DNA from: Lepus europaeus | Taxonomy: Eukaryota > Chordata > Mammalia > Lagomorpha > Leporidae | Reading direction: 5' to 3' | Assembly (NCBI RefSeq): GCF_033115175.1 | Contig: NC_084837.1 | Coordinates: 71,943,266-72,007,265 of the forward strand | DNA: 64,000 nucleotides | Shown here: piece by piece, positions 63,894 through 64,000 of the stretch | How positions within the stretch are numbered: position 1 is the first letter of the stretch | How the letters are laid out: each line of letters begins with the position of its first letter | Notes under the pieces: generated by a model | Seen by the model: only the letters and a program-made list of their open reading frames with translations | Database searches by the model: none | What the model was told of the DNA's origin: nothing | Made by a program: the position numbers and the translations under genes

Positions 63894-64000
63894 CACTATT
63901 GTCTTCTATAATTATCAGTAACTTATTTCCATTCCTTTCTTCCTGTTAGGTCATGTTTACAACAGTTTTACAACTACTGACTGAAAAACAAATTTTTTCT

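Overview
This is a mammalian genomic window, almost certainly from a leporid (rabbit or hare). About fifty copies of a tRNA-derived SINE fill it: a head reading like 'ggccggcgccgcggctca', then a pyrimidine-rich tract and a 'ctctgcctgtcaaaa' or 'caaataaataaat' tail. This is the lagomorph CSINE family. Older mammalian repeats (MIR, L2-like, L1M-like, MER5A-like, an MLT1-type LTR) sit between them.

Two protein-coding genes are present, both on the minus strand and head to tail. Their order matches the human 15q21.2 neighbourhood HDC-GABPB1. At 867-14650 are exons 1-9 of histidine decarboxylase (HDC): 346 codons, from the start ATG to the end of exon 9. The C-terminal exons lie beyond the left edge. 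All junctions are GT-AG and phases are consistent. The pyridoxal-phosphate lysine and the catalytic-loop tyrosine are both encoded here. A TATA-like promoter lies just right of exon 1.

From 14.9 to about 28 kb is repeat-rich intergenic DNA. It includes an old L2-like element apparently split by L1 and CSINE insertions, and a nested CSINE-in-CSINE with a clear target-site duplication.

At 31985-58215 are exons 3-9 of GABPB1, the beta subunit of the ETS-family factor GABP/NRF-2. They encode residues 37-395 of the long, leucine-zipper isoform. The first coding exon (about 36 residues) and the promoter are beyond the right edge. Read-through of the exon 8 donor gives a 15-codon alternative C-terminus whose stop codon lies inside an AATAAA hexamer, an economical design for the short, zipper-less isoform. 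A CSINE-free AT-rich stretch (about 27.8-32.0 kb) follows the long-isoform stop and probably holds its 3' UTR.

HDC makes histamine in mast cells and enterochromaffin-like cells; GABPB1 is a broadly expressed transcription-factor subunit. They are neighbours, not a functional unit. I found no new gene system. The items most worth a second look are the GABPB1 short-isoform end, an unidentified processed-pseudogene fragment in HDC intron 4, a GATA/AP-1 motif cluster in HDC intron 2, dimeric and nested CSINEs, and inverted CSINEs flanking GABPB1 exons 3-6. Repeat family names were assigned by resemblance from memory, without a database search.
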